Shown here: in pieces, positions 40,705-50,004 of the stretch
How positions within the stretch are numbered: the stretch's first letter is position 1
Layout of the letters: every line of letters starts with the position of its first letter
From: Extensimonas vulgaris
Lineage (GTDB): Bacteria; Pseudomonadota; Gammaproteobacteria; Burkholderiales; Burkholderiaceae_C
Direction of reading: 5' to 3'
Length of the DNA: 64,000 nucleotides
NCBI RefSeq assembly: GCF_003337425.1
Contig: NZ_QPJU01000004.1
Location: 186,001-250,000 of the forward strand
The notes under the pieces: model-generated
The model's database searches: none
Seen by the model: only the letters and a program-made list of their open reading frames with translations
Told to the model about the DNA's origin: nothing
Program-made: the position numbers and the translations under genes

Positions 40705-41658
40705 ATGAATGCCGAGTTTTTCGTGATTTCGCTGCTCAATGGCGTGAGCTATGGGTTGCTTTTGTTCATGCTCAGTGCGGGCCTCACGCTGATTTTCAGC
40801 ATGATGGGCGTGCTCAATTTCGCGCACACGAGCTTTTACATGCTGGGTGCGTATTTCGCCTACAGCGTCTCGGGCGTATTGGGCTTTTGGCCCGCGCTGG
40901 TGATCGCGCCGCTGCTGGTGTTCGCGCTGGGGGCTGCATTTGAGCGCTACTGCCTGCGCCGCGTGCACCGCTTCGGGCATGTGGCCGAGCTGCTCGTCAC
41001 TTTCGGCCTCTCGTACGTGATCCTCGAACTCGTGCAGCTCGTATGGGGCCGAGCGGCCGTGCCTTACGGCTTGCCCCCGCAATTGCAGGGCGCGCTGTTC
41101 ACCTTGTATGGCACGCAATTTCCCAAATCACGTGCCTTCATCATGCTCGTAGCCGTGCTGATGCTGTTTGCGGTATGGCTGCTGCTCACGCGCACGCGCA
41201 TCGGGCTCGTGATCCAGGCCGCGCTCACGCATCCGCAGATGGTCGAGGCGCTGGGCCATAACGTGCCGCGCGTATTCACGCTGGTGTTCGGCGGCGGCGC
41301 CGCGCTCGCAGGCCTCGCGGGGGTGATTGGTGGCAACGCCTACATCACCGAGCCGGCCATGGCGGCATCCGTGGGCTCGATCGTGTTCGTGGTGGTGGTG
41401 GTCGGCGGCATGGGCTCGCTCGCCGGAGCGTTTCTGGCTTCGCTGTTGATCGGCGTCGTGCAGACTTTCGCTGTGGCCATAGACGCGTCGTTTGCGAGCG
41501 CACTGCAGAACTTCGGCGTGGCCGTGTCCGATACCACCTTTGGTGCGCCGTTGCTGCAGCTGACGCTGGCGCAGGTGGCGCCCATCTTGCCGTACCTGTT
41601 CCTGGTGCTGATGCTGATCTTCCGCCCGAAGGGGCTGCTTGGCACGCGCGAGGACTGA
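40705..41658 (+). CDS. livH: ABC transporter permease, LivH type
   Basis: A 317-residue inner-membrane protein with about eight segments. FFVISLLNGVSYGLLLFMLSAGLTLIFSMMGVLNFAHTSFYMLGAYFAY at the start is the LivH signature (GLTLIFGxxxxxNFAHG-like), and FGGGAALAGLAGVIGG near residue 195 is the EAA-like coupling region. It pairs with the LivM-type permease to form the channel. ATG 40705 is the family start; the longer frame adds a Cys-rich stretch that is not conserved. Confidence 0.9.
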   Translation: MNAEFFVISLLNGVSYGLLLFMLSAGLTLIFSMMGVLNFAHTSFYMLGAYFAYSVSGVLGFWPALVIAPLLVFALGAAFERYCLRRVHRFGHVAELLVTFGLSYVILELVQLVWGRAAVPYGLPPQLQGALFTLYGTQFPKSRAFIMLVAVLMLFAVWLLLTRTRIGLVIQAALTHPQMVEALGHNVPRVFTLVFGGGAALAGLAGVIGGNAYITEPAMAASVGSIVFVVVVVGGMGSLAGAFLASLLIGVVQTFAVAIDASFASALQNFGVAVSDTTFGAPLLQLTLAQVAPILPYLFLVLMLIFRPKGLLGTRED

Positions 41659-41691
41659 CCCATACGACAAAGTTTCCCTTTCAAACCATCC

Positions 41692-42981
41692 ATGCCTTTT
41701 TCCTCTGCCGCCACGCACCGTGGCTACCACTTTCGGCCCTTGAACCTCGGACGCATGCTCGTCTGGGGATTGTTCGCACTGATGCTCGCGCTGGCCCCGC
41801 AGCTGTTTCGCAGCAGCCTCGCGCTGACCATGCTCGCGCAGATCGGCTATCTCATCATCATTTGCCTGTCCTACAACATTCTGCTTGGACAAGGCGGCAT
41901 GCTGAGCTTCGGTCATGCCGTCTATACGGGGCTGGGCGCCTTCATCGCCGTGCATGCGATGAACCTTGCAAGCCAGGGGACGATCACGCTGCCGCTGGTG
42001 CTGGTGCCGCTCGTGGGTGGCGTGGCCGGGATGTTTTTCGCCGCCTTGTTGGGCTATGTGAGCACGCGCAAGGCCGGCACTACCTTCGCCATGATCACGC
42101 TTGGAATCGGCGAGCTCATGGCCTCGATGGCGCTGATGTTCCCGGGCTTTTTCGGGGGCGAGGGCGGCGTGAGCACCAACCGCGTCTACGGCCGGCCATT
42201 TTTTGGCTTCGACTTCGGCGCCAGCATTCAGGTGTATTACCTGATCGCGGTCTATTGTTTCGTGTGCACGGTGGCGATGTTTGCCTTCACGGGCACGCCG
42301 CTGGGGCGCATGCTCAATGCCGTGCGCGACAACCCCGAGCGCGTGGAGTTCGTGGGCTACAACACGCAGCGTGTGCGCCACCTGGCCTTCATCATCGCGG
42401 GCTTTTTCGCGGGCATAGGCGGAGCGCTCACCGCGATCCAGTTCGAGATCGTCACCGCGGCCGATAGTCTGAGCGTGGTGCGCTCGGGGAGTTATCTGTT
42501 GTTCACCTTCCTGGGCGGCGCGACCTTCTTTTTCGGCCCCATCATCGGTGCGGTGCTGCTGGTGCTCGCTTCGGTGTTGCTGTCCGAACTGACCAAGGCG
42601 TGGCTGCTCTACCTCGGGCTGGCGTTCCTCTTCATGGTGATGTTCGCGCCCGGCGGCATTGCGAGCCTGGTCATGCTCAACCTGCGCCTGGCCTCCCTGG
42701 GCAAGCTGCGCGGCCTGGGCACGGGCTATCTCGCGCTGGCCGGCACCGCGCTCGTGGCCGTACTCGGCGCCGCAGCCATGGTCGAAATGACTTACCACCT
42801 GCAGCTCAATGAGGCCTTGGGGCCGCAAATGTCCTTTTTGGGCGCCACGCTCGATGCCAAGGCGATCGACAGCTGGGTCGGTGCGGCTTTCGTGCTGCTC
42901 ACCGGTGGCGGCCTGTTCGAGTTGTGCCGGCGCCAGTTTGCGCGCCAGTGGGATGCTGCCATGGAGGGCGCTGCGCCATGA
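41692..42981 (+). CDS. livM: ABC transporter permease, LivM type
   Basis: A 429-residue permease, longer than usual because of a C-terminal extension. The core has SYNILLGQGGMLSFGHAVYTGLGAFIAVHAM near residue 60, the LivM signature, and GMLNAVRDNPERVEFVGYNTQRVRHLAFIIAGFFAGIGGAL near residue 205, the coupling loop. The last about 90 residues add two further hydrophobic stretches ending ELCRRQFARQW. The stop codon overlaps the livG start as ATGA. Confidence 0.9.
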   Translation: MPFSSAATHRGYHFRPLNLGRMLVWGLFALMLALAPQLFRSSLALTMLAQIGYLIIICLSYNILLGQGGMLSFGHAVYTGLGAFIAVHAMNLASQGTITLPLVLVPLVGGVAGMFFAALLGYVSTRKAGTTFAMITLGIGELMASMALMFPGFFGGEGGVSTNRVYGRPFFGFDFGASIQVYYLIAVYCFVCTVAMFAFTGTPLGRMLNAVRDNPERVEFVGYNTQRVRHLAFIIAGFFAGIGGALTAIQFEIVTAADSLSVVRSGSYLLFTFLGGATFFFGPIIGAVLLVLASVLLSELTKAWLLYLGLAFLFMVMFAPGGIASLVMLNLRLASLGKLRGLGTGYLALAGTALVAVLGAAAMVEMTYHLQLNEALGPQMSFLGATLDAKAIDSWVGAAFVLLTGGGLFELCRRQFARQWDAAMEGAAP

Positions 42982-43799
42982 CGACCTCCACCCCTGCCGT
43001 TTCCCCAGCGACGCAAGCCTACGCGCTCGAGCTGCGTGATCTGCGCAAGCGCTTTGGCAAGACCGAGATCATTCGCGGCGCGAATCTGGCCGTGGCTGCG
43101 GGCGAGCGCGTGGCCATCATCGGCCCCAACGGTGCTGGCAAATCGACCTTGTTCAACCTCATCAGCGGGCGTTTCGCGCCCACGAGCGGCGAAGTGCTGC
43201 TCCATGGCGCCCGCATAGACGGCAAAAAACCGTTCGAAATCAACCGCCTGGGGCTGTCGCGCAGCTTTCAGATCACGAACATCTTTCCCAACCTCAGCGT
43301 GTTCGAAAACCTGCGCTGCGGCGTGCTCTGGAGCCTGGGTTATCGCTATAGCTTCTGGCGTCTGCTGCGCAAGCTGCACGACGCGAACGAGCGCGCCGCG
43401 CAGCTCATGGAGATGATCCACCTCGCGCACAAGCGCGAGACCCTGGCCATGCACCTGACCTACGCCGAGCAGCGCGCGCTCGAGATCGGCATCACCATCG
43501 CGGGCGGCGCGAGCGTGATCCTGCTCGACGAGCCCACGGCCGGCATGAGCCACAGCGAGACGGCGCACTTCATCGAGCTCATTCGCAGCGTCACCGAAGG
43601 GCGCACGCTATTGACCGTGGAGCATGACATGGGCGTGGTGTTTGGCCTGGCCGACAAAATCGCCGTGGTCGTCTATGGCGAGGTCATTGCCTTCGACGCG
43701 CCCGAAAAGGTGCGTGCCAACGCGCGTGTGCAGGAGGCTTACCTCGGCTCGGCCGTGGCCGATGCGCAGGCGCCGGCCAGCGTGCAAGGAGGACACTGA
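42978..43799 (+). CDS. livG: ABC transporter ATP-binding protein, LivG type
   Basis: A 273-residue ATPase. Walker A is IIGPNGAGKSTLFNLISG near residue 49, the Q-loop lies in LGLSRSFQITNIFPNLSVFENL, the signature region is degenerate (HLTYAEQRALEIGITIA, YAEQR in place of LSGGQ, normal for LivG), Walker B is ASVILLDEPTAGMSHSET near residue 180 and the H-loop is LLTVEHDMGVVFGLADKI. It is coupled to livM by ATGA and stops one base before livF. Confidence 0.9.
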   Translation: MTTSTPAVSPATQAYALELRDLRKRFGKTEIIRGANLAVAAGERVAIIGPNGAGKSTLFNLISGRFAPTSGEVLLHGARIDGKKPFEINRLGLSRSFQITNIFPNLSVFENLRCGVLWSLGYRYSFWRLLRKLHDANERAAQLMEMIHLAHKRETLAMHLTYAEQRALEIGITIAGGASVILLDEPTAGMSHSETAHFIELIRSVTEGRTLLTVEHDMGVVFGLADKIAVVVYGEVIAFDAPEKVRANARVQEAYLGSAVADAQAPASVQGGH

Positions 43800-43800
43800 C

Positions 43801-44496
43801 ATGCTGCAAATCCGCGATCTCCACGCCTTTTACGGCAAAAGCCACGTGCTGCATGGCGTGTCTTTCGACGTGCAGCCGGGCGAAATCGTCGCGCTGCTCG
43901 GGCGCAATGGCTCGGGCCGCTCGACCACCGCCAAGGCCATCATGGGCCTGGTGCAGTGGCAGGGCGACATCCGCTGGAAAGACAAACCCCTTGCGGGCCG
44001 CAAAACCTACGAAATCGCCCACCTGGGCCTGGGCTACGTGCCCGAGAGCCGCGACATCTTCCCGCGCCTGACGGTGCACCAGAACCTGCTGCTCGGGCAA
44101 AAGGGCAAGGGGCGCGGCAGCCGCTGGACGTTCGACGACATGTACCGCATGTTCCCGCGCCTCAAGGAGCGCGAGCACACCGAAGCGGGGGTGATGTCGG
44201 GCGGCGAGCAGCAGATGCTCACGCTGTGCCGCACGCTCATGGGCGACCCCGACCTCATCCTCATCGACGAGCCCACCGAGGGGCTGGCGCCCAAGATCGT
44301 CGAGCAGGTCGGGCAATACCTGCAAGCGCTGCGCGCACGCGGCGTGTCGGTGCTGCTGATCGAGCAAAAACTCACGATCGCAATGCACATTTCCGACCGC
44401 GTGCTGGTCATGGGCCACGGCCGCATCGTGCATGAAGGCCCGCCCGCGAGCCTGGGCGCCGACAGCGCCGTGCGCAAGGAGTGGCTCGAGGTGTGA
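43801..44496 (+). CDS. livF: ABC transporter ATP-binding protein, LivF type, with Arg in Walker A
   Basis: A 231-residue ATPase, the usual LivF size. It starts MLQIRDLHAFYGKSHVLHGVSF. The Walker A box reads LLGRNGSGRSTTAKAIMG near residue 35: the invariant Lys is Arg. The rest looks intact: VPESRDIFPRLTVHQNLLLG, signature VMSGGEQQMLTLCRTLMG near residue 135, Walker B LILIDEPTEGLAP near residue 158 and LLIEQKLTIAMHISDRV. The change may weaken ATP use at one site while LivG keeps a normal box; I recall Arg here in other Burkholderiales LivF proteins, unverified. Confidence 0.88.
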   Translation: MLQIRDLHAFYGKSHVLHGVSFDVQPGEIVALLGRNGSGRSTTAKAIMGLVQWQGDIRWKDKPLAGRKTYEIAHLGLGYVPESRDIFPRLTVHQNLLLGQKGKGRGSRWTFDDMYRMFPRLKEREHTEAGVMSGGEQQMLTLCRTLMGDPDLILIDEPTEGLAPKIVEQVGQYLQALRARGVSVLLIEQKLTIAMHISDRVLVMGHGRIVHEGPPASLGADSAVRKEWLEV

Positions 44497-44634
44497 CGGC
44501 AAAGGCTTTGCGTCGGCTCCGGGGCTTGTCTCTGGTGCGACAGGGGTTCCAGCAAGTTTCGGGCATCGGGTTTTGGGAAGTCCCTACAATAAAAACGCAC
44601 GACCGTTCTTTTTTACTCACGAAGGAAGCGCAGC

Positions 44635-46746
44635 ATGACCGCTGAATACCAAGTCCACGGCGACGTTGCCGTGATCACGCTGAACAATCCACCCGTCAAC
44701 GGGTTGGGCTATGCGACCCGCAAGGCCATCGTCGCGGGTCTCAATCGCGCCGAAGACGACGCCGCGGTGCAGGCCATCGTGCTCACCGGCGCGGGCGCGG
44801 CTTTTTCGGGCGGCGCCGACATCAAGGAATTCGGCACGCCACAGGCCATGCAGCAGCCGAACCTGCCCGCAGTGATCGCCGCGCTGGAGCAAGTGCGCAA
44901 ACCCGTCATCGCGGCCATCCACTCGGTGTGCATGGGGGGTGGGCTCGAGTTGGCGCTGGGTTGCCACTACCGCGTGGTGGCGCCGGGCTGCAGTGTGGCG
45001 CTGCCCGAGGTCAAACTCGGTCTGCTGCCGGGTGCGGGCGGCACGCAGCGCCTGCCGCGCGTGCTGGGTGTGGAGACGGCGCTCAACATGATCGTGAGCG
45101 GCGAGGCCGTGAAGAGCGAGATGCTCGCCGCGCTGCCCGGCCAGAAACACTTTGACAAGCTCGCCGCTTCGCCCGAGGCGCTGCTGGACGAGGCCATGGC
45201 CTTCGCGCGCGAAGTCGCGGCCAAGCACCAGGCCGGCGCGCCGCTGCCGCTCGTGCGCAGCCTGCCGTGCAAACACCCGCAGGGCGACGGCTACTTTGGC
45301 TTTGCGCGCAACATGGTGCGCGGCATGGCCAAAAACTTCCCCGCGCCGCTCAAGTGCGTGGATGCAGTCGAAGCGGCCACGCAGGGCAAGTTCGAGGACG
45401 GCTTGCGGCGCGAGGGTGAACTGTTCGCACAGCTCATGCTCACGCCCGAATCGCGCGCGCTGCGCCACCTGTTCCTGGCCGAGCGCGCCGCGTCCAAGAT
45501 TCCGGACGTGCCCGCCGATACGCCCAAGCGCACCATCGCCACGGTGGCTGTGATTGGCGCGGGCACCATGGGCGGCGGCATCACGATGAACTTCCTCAAT
45601 GTCGGAATTCCCGTGAAACTGCTCGAAGCCAAGCAGGAGGCGCTCGATCGCGGCGTCGCCACGATCCGCAAAAACTACGAGGCGCAGATCAAAAAGGGCA
45701 AGCTCACGCAGGACAAATACGAGCAGCGCATGGCGCTTTTGAGCACCACGCTCGCCTACGCCGACATCGCCAATGCCGACCTCGTGATCGAGGCCGTGTT
45801 CGAAGACATGGGCGTCAAGGAGGCCGTGTTCCAGCAGCTCGACGCCGTGATGAAGCCCGGCGCCATCCTGGCCACCAACACCTCGACGCTCGACGTCAAC
45901 AAGATCGCCGCAGTGACCAAGCGTCCGCAGGACGTCGTGGGCATGCACTTTTTCAGCCCCGCGAACGTCATGAAGCTGCTCGAAGTCGTGCGCGGTGAAA
46001 AGACGGCCAAAGACGTGCTTGCCACCGTCATGGCGCTGGCCAAGAAGATCAAGAAGGTTGCCGTGGTCGCGGGCGTGTGCGATGGCTTCATCGGCAACCG
46101 CATGATCGAGCAATACAGCCGTCAGGCGGGCTTTTTGCTCGACGAGGGCTGCACGCCCGCGCAGGTGGACAAGGCCATCGAGAAATTCGGCTTTGCGATG
46201 GGGCCGTTCCGCATGGGCGACCTTGCGGGCAACGACATCGGCTGGGCGATCCGCAAGCGCCGCTACGTCGAAAAGCCCCACATGAAATACAGCAAGACGG
46301 CCGACCTGCTGTGCGAGATGGGGCGCTTCGGCCAGAAAACCGGCGCCGGCTGGTACGACTACCAGCCGGGCAAGCGTGACGCCATCCCCAGCCCCGTGGT
46401 CGAGAAAATGCTCGAAGAGCACCGCAAGAGCCTGGGCATCACGCCGCGCAAGATTTCCGACGAAGAAATCGTCCAGCGCCTGGTGTTCGCGCTCGTCAAC
46501 GAAGGCGCGCACATCCTCGAAGACGGCATCGCGAGCCGAGCCAGCGACATCGATCTCGTGTATTTGATGGGCTATGGCTTTCCGCTGCACCGTGGCGGCC
46601 CCATGCTCTACGCCGACGAGGTGGGGCTGTTCAACGTGGTGCAGGCGATGCGCCGCTTTGCCAAAAACCCCTACGACGACGCCGCCTTCTGGCAGCCCGC
46701 GCCCTTGCTCGCGCGCCTGGCCGACGAAGGCAAGACGTTCAACTGA
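44635..46746 (+). CDS. Bifunctional enoyl-CoA hydratase / 3-hydroxyacyl-CoA dehydrogenase (FadB/FadJ type)
   Basis: A 703-residue multifunctional beta-oxidation enzyme. The crotonase domain (residues 1-190) shows [14 protein letters not shown] near residue 56, [17 protein letters not shown] near residue 98 and [23 protein letters not shown] near residue 123, with both catalytic Glu residues. The NAD domain starts near residue 300 with [24 protein letters not shown], followed by [32 protein letters not shown] (catalytic His) and [19 protein letters not shown]. It turns enoyl-CoA into 3-ketoacyl-CoA. GAAGGAAG precedes ATG 44635, and the thiolase gene follows closely, as in fadBA operons. Confidence 0.93.
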   Translation: MTAEYQVHGDVAVITLNNPPVNGLGYATRKAIVAGLNRAEDDAAVQAIVLTGAGAAFSGGADIKEFGTPQAMQQPNLPAVIAALEQVRKPVIAAIHSVCMGGGLELALGCHYRVVAPGCSVALPEVKLGLLPGAGGTQRLPRVLGVETALNMIVSGEAVKSEMLAALPGQKHFDKLAASPEALLDEAMAFAREVAAKHQAGAPLPLVRSLPCKHPQGDGYFGFARNMVRGMAKNFPAPLKCVDAVEAATQGKFEDGLRREGELFAQLMLTPESRALRHLFLAERAASKIPDVPADTPKRTIATVAVIGAGTMGGGITMNFLNVGIPVKLLEAKQEALDRGVATIRKNYEAQIKKGKLTQDKYEQRMALLSTTLAYADIANADLVIEAVFEDMGVKEAVFQQLDAVMKPGAILATNTSTLDVNKIAAVTKRPQDVVGMHFFSPANVMKLLEVVRGEKTAKDVLATVMALAKKIKKVAVVAGVCDGFIGNRMIEQYSRQAGFLLDEGCTPAQVDKAIEKFGFAMGPFRMGDLAGNDIGWAIRKRRYVEKPHMKYSKTADLLCEMGRFGQKTGAGWYDYQPGKRDAIPSPVVEKMLEEHRKSLGITPRKISDEEIVQRLVFALVNEGAHILEDGIASRASDIDLVYLMGYGFPLHRGGPMLYADEVGLFNVVQAMRRFAKNPYDDAAFWQPAPLLARLADEGKTFN

Positions 46747-46788
46747 AAACGACCGTTTCGAACATCCCTTCGAACCAAAGGATTCTCC

Positions 46789-47964
46789 ATGACTTCCGCT
46801 GTAATCGTATCCACCGCCCGCACTCCGCTCGCCAAGAGCTGGAAGGGTTCTTTCAACATGACGCACGGCGCCACGCTGGGCGGCCACGTGGTGCAGCACG
46901 CCGTTGCACGCGCGGGCATAGACCCGGCCGAGGTCGAAGACGTGCTCATGGGCTGCGCCAACCCCGAGGGCGCGACGGGCAACAACATCGCGCGCCAGTG
47001 CGCGCTGCGCGCGGGCCTGCCGGTGTCGGTTTCGGGCATGACCGTGAACCGCTTTTGCTCCTCGGGTCTGCAGACCATCGCGCTGGCCGCGCAGCGCATC
47101 ATCGCGGGCGAGGCGCAGGTCTTCGTTGCGGGTGGCGTGGAGAGTATTTCCTGCGTGCAGCAGGAGATGAACAAGCACATGATCATGGACCCCGTGCTGG
47201 CCCAGCAAAAGCCCGAGATCTACTGGAGCATGCTGCAAACGGCCGAACAGGTGGCCAAGCGCTACGGCATCAGCCGCGACGCGATGGACGAGTACGGCGC
47301 CGCGAGCCAGCAAAAAGCCTGCGCCGCGCAGGCTGCGGGCAAGTTCGACGCCGAAATCGTCCCCATCACCGTGACCGCGGGCGTGGTGGACAAGGTGCGC
47401 GGCATCATCACGCGCGAAGTCACCGTGAGCCGCGACGAAGGCACGCGGGAAGGCACGACCAAAGAGGCCATCAGCACCATCAAGCCTGCGCTGCCCGGTG
47501 GCGTGGTTGCGGCGGGCAACGCGAGCCAGTTTTCCGACGGCGCGGGCGCCTGCGTGGTCGTGAGCGAGGAATACGCGAGCAAAAAGGGCCTGCAGCCGCT
47601 CGGGCGCTTCCTCGGTTTTGCCGTGGCGGGTTGCGAGCCCGACGAGATGGGCATAGGGCCCGTGTTCGCCGTGCCCAAGGTGCTCAAGCAGCTGGGCCTC
47701 AAGGTCGATGACATCGACCTGTGGGAGCTCAACGAAGCCTTTGCCGTACAGGTGCTCTACTGCCGCGACAAGCTCGGCATTCCGAACGAGCGCCTCAACG
47801 TCAACGGCGGCGCCATCGCGCTCGGCCATCCCTACGGCATGAGCGGCCAGCGCCTGACCGGCCACGCGCTCATCGAAGGCAAGCGCCGCGGTGCCAAGCG
47901 CGTGTGTATCACCATGTGCATCGGCGGCGGCATGGGCGCGGCAGGCGTGTTCGAAGTGCTCTGA
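46789..47964 (+). CDS. fadA: Acetyl-CoA acyltransferase (thiolase)
   Basis: A 391-residue thiolase that cleaves 3-ketoacyl-CoA with CoA to acetyl-CoA and a shortened acyl-CoA. The nucleophile Cys is in [19 protein letters not shown] near residue 88, the His in [23 protein letters not shown] near residue 347, and the second Cys in [18 protein letters not shown] near the end. [10 protein letters not shown] near residue 315 also fits. It forms the beta-oxidation pair with the preceding gene (42 bases between). A terminator follows. Confidence 0.94.
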   Translation: MTSAVIVSTARTPLAKSWKGSFNMTHGATLGGHVVQHAVARAGIDPAEVEDVLMGCANPEGATGNNIARQCALRAGLPVSVSGMTVNRFCSSGLQTIALAAQRIIAGEAQVFVAGGVESISCVQQEMNKHMIMDPVLAQQKPEIYWSMLQTAEQVAKRYGISRDAMDEYGAASQQKACAAQAAGKFDAEIVPITVTAGVVDKVRGIITREVTVSRDEGTREGTTKEAISTIKPALPGGVVAAGNASQFSDGAGACVVVSEEYASKKGLQPLGRFLGFAVAGCEPDEMGIGPVFAVPKVLKQLGLKVDDIDLWELNEAFAVQVLYCRDKLGIPNERLNVNGGAIALGHPYGMSGQRLTGHALIEGKRRGAKRVCITMCIGGGMGAAGVFEVL

Positions 47965-47987
47965 ACTTCGCACCATGAGGCCAGAGG

Positions 47988-48028
47988 GCGCTGGAGCAGG
48001 GCAGTGGGCTTTGCTCTGGCGCTTTTTT
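47988..48028 (+). terminator. Rho-independent terminator after the thiolase gene
   Basis: GCGCTGGAGCA pairs with TGCTCTGGCGC (11 bp including two G-T pairs), followed by TTTTTT. It closes the FadB/J-fadA unit. Confidence 0.8.
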
Positions 48029-48033
48029 ATTGA

Positions 48034-48046
48034 TAGCTGCTTGCGC
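48034..48046. repeat. Dispersed TAGCTGCTTGCGC repeat, copy 5
   Basis: Exact core directly after the terminator and before the acyl-CoA dehydrogenase gene, followed by GTAAAAGCCATTTTTGATG. Confidence 0.6.
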
Positions 48047-48086
48047 CCGTCCATGCTGCGTAAAAGCCATTTTTGATGCCTAAACC

Positions 48087-49928
48087 ATGAACCACCGCCA
48101 GACCCTCGAATTTTTGCTCTACGACTGGCTGCAGGCTGAGTCGCTCAGCGCCCGGTCGCGCTTTGCCGAGCACACACGCGCGACCTTCGACGCCGTGCTC
48201 GACACCTGCGAGCGCATCGCGCGCGAGAAGTACGCGCCGTTCAACCGCCTCGTCGATACCGAGGAGCCGCGCTTCGACGGCGAAAAAGTCATCCTGCCGC
48301 AAGCCACGCACGAGGCTTACCGTGCCTATGCGGAGTCGGGCATGCTCAGCGCGGCGCAGGACTACGACATCGGCGGCATGCAGCTGCCCTACACCGTGGA
48401 GGCCGCGGCGAACAGCTTTTTTGCGCTCGCCTCGATCAGCATCAACCCCGCGCTGCTCACCGTGGGCAACGCGAACCTGCTCATGGCGCATGGCAGCCCA
48501 CTGCAGCAAAAGGTGTTTGCGCACAACGAATTCAGCGGGCGCTTTTCGGGCACCATGTGCCTGAGCGAGCCGCAGGCGGGCTCGTCGCTGAGCGACATCG
48601 CCACGCGCGCCGTGCCCGACGCGCAGGACGATGCTTCGTGGGAGCAAGACCCGCTCGGGCCGCGCTACCGCCTCACGGGGCACAAGATGTGGATCTCGGC
48701 GGGCGAGCACGAACTCAGCGAGAACATCATCCACCTCGTGCTCGCCAAAATCCCCGGCCCCGACGGCAAGCTGGTGCCGGGCACCAAGGGCATCTCGCTG
48801 TTCATCGTGCCGAAAAAGCTCGTCGATACCGAAGGGCGCCTCACGGGCGAGCGCAACGACGTGGCGCTCGCGGGCCTGAACCACAAGCTCGGCTGGCGCG
48901 GCACGAGCAACACCTTGCTGAACTTCGGTGAGGGCAAATACCCGGTCGCGGGCCGCGCCGGTGCCATCGGCTACCGTGTGGGCGAGCCCGGGCGCGGGCT
49001 TTCGTATATGTTCCACATGATGAACGAGGCGCGCATCGCGATCGGCATGGCCGCGACCATGCTGGGCCTGGCCGGCTACTACGCAAGCCTGGACTACGCG
49101 AAGAACCGCCCGCAAGGCCGCCCCGTAGGGGAGGGCGGCAAGGACGCCGCCAAGCCGCCGGTGCGCATCATCGAACACGCGGACGTGCGGCGCATGCTGC
49201 TCGCGCAAAAAGCCTACGGCGAAGGCGCACTCGCGTTGAACCTGCTGTGCGCGCGCCTCGTCGATGAGCGCTACACCGGCACGCCCGAGTCCGCCGAAGA
49301 AGCGCGCCTGCTGCTCGAGGTGCTCACGCCGATCGCCAAGAGCTGGCCCAGCGAAAACTGCCTCGAAGCCAACAGCCTCGCGATCCAGGTCCACGGCGGC
49401 TACGGCTATACGCGCGACTTCCCCGTCGAGCAATACTGGCGCGACAACCGCCTGAACATGATCCACGAGGGCACGCACGGCATCCAGGCCATGGACTTGC
49501 TGGGCCGCAAGGTGCTCATGGAAGGCGGCCGCGGCCTCACGCTGCTGGCCGAGCGCATGCGCGCCAGCGCCGCCCGCGCGCAGGCCGAGCCCGCGCTGCG
49601 CGAGCCAGCGCAGGCGCTCACACTCGCGCTCGCGCAAATCGGCCAAGCCACGCAGGAAGCCTGGGCCACGGGCCAGCCGAGCGAGGCGCTCGCCAATGCC
49701 GTGCCGTACCTGCAGGCTTTCGGCCACACCGTGCTCGCCTGGGTCTGGCTCGACGTGGCGCTCGCCACGCTGCGCGCCGACGCTACGCTTTCAAAAGCGC
49801 AAAGCGTAGGCAGAATGGGCGCCATGCAGTATTTTTACCATTACGAGCTGCCCAAGATCGGCGCCTGGCTGCAGGTCGTGCGCCAGCGCGACATGACCTG
49901 CGCGAACCTGCCTGAAGAAGCATTCTGA
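48087..49928 (+). CDS. Acyl-CoA dehydrogenase, large (DmdC-like) type
   Basis: A 613-residue flavoprotein, about 200 residues longer than short-chain acyl-CoA dehydrogenases. Marks are CLSEPQAGSSLSDI near residue 155, GHKMWISAGEHEL near residue 197, EPGRGLSYMFHMMNEARIAIGMAA near residue 305, GGYGYTRDFPVEQYWRDNRLNMIHEGTHGIQAMDLLGRKV near residue 440, with the probable catalytic Glu in HEGT, and a C-terminal helical extension. It introduces the 2,3 double bond in acyl-CoA, upstream of the hydratase. The type is shared with 3-methylmercaptopropionyl-CoA dehydrogenase; the ligase at 37.6 kb is of the matching DmdB-like type, but general fatty acyl-CoA use is equally possible. Confidence 0.9.
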   Translation: MNHRQTLEFLLYDWLQAESLSARSRFAEHTRATFDAVLDTCERIAREKYAPFNRLVDTEEPRFDGEKVILPQATHEAYRAYAESGMLSAAQDYDIGGMQLPYTVEAAANSFFALASISINPALLTVGNANLLMAHGSPLQQKVFAHNEFSGRFSGTMCLSEPQAGSSLSDIATRAVPDAQDDASWEQDPLGPRYRLTGHKMWISAGEHELSENIIHLVLAKIPGPDGKLVPGTKGISLFIVPKKLVDTEGRLTGERNDVALAGLNHKLGWRGTSNTLLNFGEGKYPVAGRAGAIGYRVGEPGRGLSYMFHMMNEARIAIGMAATMLGLAGYYASLDYAKNRPQGRPVGEGGKDAAKPPVRIIEHADVRRMLLAQKAYGEGALALNLLCARLVDERYTGTPESAEEARLLLEVLTPIAKSWPSENCLEANSLAIQVHGGYGYTRDFPVEQYWRDNRLNMIHEGTHGIQAMDLLGRKVLMEGGRGLTLLAERMRASAARAQAEPALREPAQALTLALAQIGQATQEAWATGQPSEALANAVPYLQAFGHTVLAWVWLDVALATLRADATLSKAQSVGRMGAMQYFYHYELPKIGAWLQVVRQRDMTCANLPEEAF

Positions 49929-49949
49929 GTACGATTGCTCTTGCAAAGA

Positions 49950-49990
49950 TAGCTGCTTGCGCCTGATACATAAGGGCTAGCTGCCGATTT
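49950..49990. repeat. Dispersed TAGCTGCTTGCGC repeat, copy 6
   Basis: TAGCTGCTTGCGCCTGATAC then ATAAGGGCTAGCTGCCGATTTT: the fullest copy, including the second half of the consensus seen at 11.67 and 30.27 kb in reverse. Confidence 0.6.
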
Positions 49991-50004
49991 TGTTCAAAAA
50001 ACAC

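Noticed and set aside
44617-48054. 1145-residue minus-strand frame
   Set aside because: It is the antisense shadow of the FadB/J-type and fadA genes, with His/Arg/Ala-rich sequence and no domain.
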